NCBI RefSeq assembly: GCF_938015485.1 | Contig: NZ_CALLVU010000140.1 | Location: 1-54,214, forward strand | Length of the DNA stretch: 54,214 bases | From: an uncultured Lachnoanaerobaculum sp. | GTDB taxonomy: Bacteria > Bacillota > Clostridia > Lachnospirales > Lachnospiraceae | Reading direction: 5' to 3' | Shown here: one piece after another, positions 53,240 to 54,214 of the stretch | Layout: each line of letters begins with the position of its first letter | How positions within the stretch are numbered: position 1 is the stretch's first letter | Made by a program: the position numbers and the translations under genes | The notes under the pieces: generated by a model | The model's input: only the letters and a program-made list of their open reading frames with translations | What the model was told of the DNA's origin: nothing | The model's database searches: none

Positions 53240-53914
53240 TTAGTACAATTCCATAAAATATATGACACCGGGAGCCTGACTGATAAGATTTAAGATAATT
53301 GAGTGGCTGTTTTTGGTCTTACCCTTTATAGTCATGGTAGCCGATTGGCAGATATTCATCAGAGAAGCATTTTTGGCAAGGTCAAGCTCCACTATATCAA
53401 GATCGTTTTTTCTGATATATATGAAAAGGTCGCTAAGCGGAATAGAGTTGTCATATTCTATATACAGTTCCACCGCGCGAGAATTTTTCCTTACAAAGAC
53501 CTCAAGCTTCTGGAGCGATACCATGGCAATGAATATGGCGGCTCCGCCTGCAATTGCTCCCTCATAGTAGCCTATTCCTATAGTGAGACCGCAGCAGGCG
53601 GCAGTCCATATACCTGCTGCCGTAGTGATACCCTTTACCTGATTGCGTCCTGTAAGTATTATTGTGCCTGCACCTAAGAAACCTACACCGCTTACAACCT
53701 GAGCTCCAAGTCTTACAGGGTCACCGCTTTTAAATACCTGAAATACATACTGATTTGTAATCATTACAAGTGTGGATCCCAGGCATACAAGCATATATGT
53801 TCTAAAACCGGCAGGTCTGTTCTTCCTGCCACGGTCAAACCCCAGTATTCCGCCTATACATAAAGACAGAACTATGCGGATTATCAGTGAGTACAAATTC
53901 AATTCTCTTGGCAT
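53240..53914 (-). CDS. MgtC/SapB family membrane protein
   Basis: 224 residues. An N-terminal membrane domain of four to five helices (about 5-135) carries the conserved LGFDRGRKNRPAGFRTYMLVCLGS, with the RxxAGxRT motif, and VVSGVGFLGAGTI and GITTAAGIWTAAC blocks. The C-terminal ~80 residues are a soluble ACT-like domain. MgtC proteins modulate magnesium/phosphate homeostasis or acid tolerance, possibly by acting on the ATP synthase. In gut and oral Firmicutes the family is common but its role is not established. Confidence 0.93.
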   Translation of the reverse strand: MPRELNLYSLIIRIVLSLCIGGILGFDRGRKNRPAGFRTYMLVCLGSTLVMITNQYVFQVFKSGDPVRLGAQVVSGVGFLGAGTIILTGRNQVKGITTAAGIWTAACCGLTIGIGYYEGAIAGGAAIFIAMVSLQKLEVFVRKNSRAVELYIEYDNSIPLSDLFIYIRKNDLDIVELDLAKNASLMNICQSATMTIKGKTKNSHSIILNLISQAPGVIYFMELY

Positions 53915-54012
53915 ATATTCTCCTTAAAACTTAATGTGAATATTATATATGCAATGTAAAGTAAGGTAAATATTAAGATTTGTAATATATTTATTTAACC
54001 TTTAACAGCAGC

Positions 54013-54041
54013 TTGTCAATATATTTATAAATTGATATAAT
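54013..54041 (+). promoter_or_regulatory. promoter of the Rpn-type gene at the window end
   Basis: TTGTCA (54013-54018), 17 bases, TATAAT (54036-54041). The leader is about 105 bases and ends in AAGGAGGG before the ATG. Between mgtC and this promoter I see nothing else. Confidence 0.8.
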
Positions 54042-54153
54042 GGGCATATACTAAATCAATGGTTTATGATACGTGATTTTGTTCTAAGGAGATATGTCGG
54101 ACATATAGTTATTCTATTGTAATTAAATTCTGTAAATTTTTTAAGGAGGGAGT

Positions 54154-54214
54154 ATGGCTGAGAAAGACATAACACAAAAGATGCTTGAGCAGTACAATGA
54201 TGTTTTTATGGATA
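54154..54214 (+). CDS. Rpn family/PD-(D/E)XK transposase-like nuclease, 5' end only
   Basis: Only the first 20 codons are in the window: MAEKDITQKMLEQYNDVFMD. The YNDVFxD segment after an acidic start is what begins many Lachnospiraceae proteins annotated as Rpn family recombination-promoting nuclease or putative transposase. The call rests on this short segment. Confidence 0.6.
   Translation, partial: MAEKDITQKMLEQYNDVFMD

Noticed and set aside
1..54214. CRISPR arrays, complete insertion sequences, prophage or integrase genes
   Set aside because: No regularly spaced repeats, transposase with inverted repeats, or phage structural genes are seen; only a possible transposase-like nuclease begins at the window end.

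Overview
The window looks like chromosome from a low-GC Gram-positive anaerobe. It is most consistent with the Lachnospiraceae (Clostridia), possibly near Lachnoanaerobaculum. The grounds are protein-level resemblance, Firmicutes gene orders (rimP-nusA-ylxR-ylxQ-infB-rbfA-nrnA-truB-ribF; addB-addA-maf), a two-box lexA promoter, choline-binding-type wall repeats, small zinc-ribbon membrane proteins and a DUF6688 protein. I assigned this by recognition only; no database search was run.

Layout. 1-5.2 kb: an envelope cluster of two zinc-ribbon membrane proteins, an amidase and a DUF5050 lipoprotein, followed by an orphan VapB-like antitoxin. 5.3-14.0 kb: the translation/transcription operon from rimP to ribF plus a DUF1292 protein, with a promoter and a terminator-like hairpin before rimP and a strong terminator after the DUF1292 gene. 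14.0-18.6 kb: a papain-like-fold protein, NAD metabolism genes (pncB, nudC), a small ORF and an rtcB family RNA ligase. 18.6-27.6 kb: an AT-rich accessory (defence-type) island. It holds an XRE regulator, an AAA ATPase with the decayed remnant of a partner gene, then a compact operon of an Eco57I-like DNA methylase (broken by a frameshift in an A6 tract), a large T5orf172/GIY-YIG-helicase protein and a RES-domain protein. 27.6-29.2 kb: rplS, lexA and tmRNA. 29.3-34.2 kb: a three-gene methionine synthesis operon in which the methionine synthase reactivation domain is a separate protein. 34.2-36.6 kb: cysteine desulfurase and mnmA, divergently transcribed and functionally linked. 36.7-41.6 kb: a DUF6688 membrane protein, tRNA-Ser(CGA), a third zinc-ribbon protein, a flavin-type oxidase and an orphan amino-acid-binding lipoprotein. 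41.7-52.1 kb: serS, a VOC protein, icd, addB-addA and maf. 52.1-54.2 kb: a wall-binding-repeat lipoprotein, an MgtC family protein and the start of an Rpn/transposase-type nuclease gene.

Most of the window is ordinary core genome. The part most worth following up is the methylase/helicase-nuclease/RES operon at about 20.7-27.4 kb. It looks like a restriction-type system carrying a built-in, possibly NAD-depleting toxin gene, and its methylase may be phase variable or recoded. The AAA ATPase with a broken partner next to it suggests turnover of defence genes at this site.
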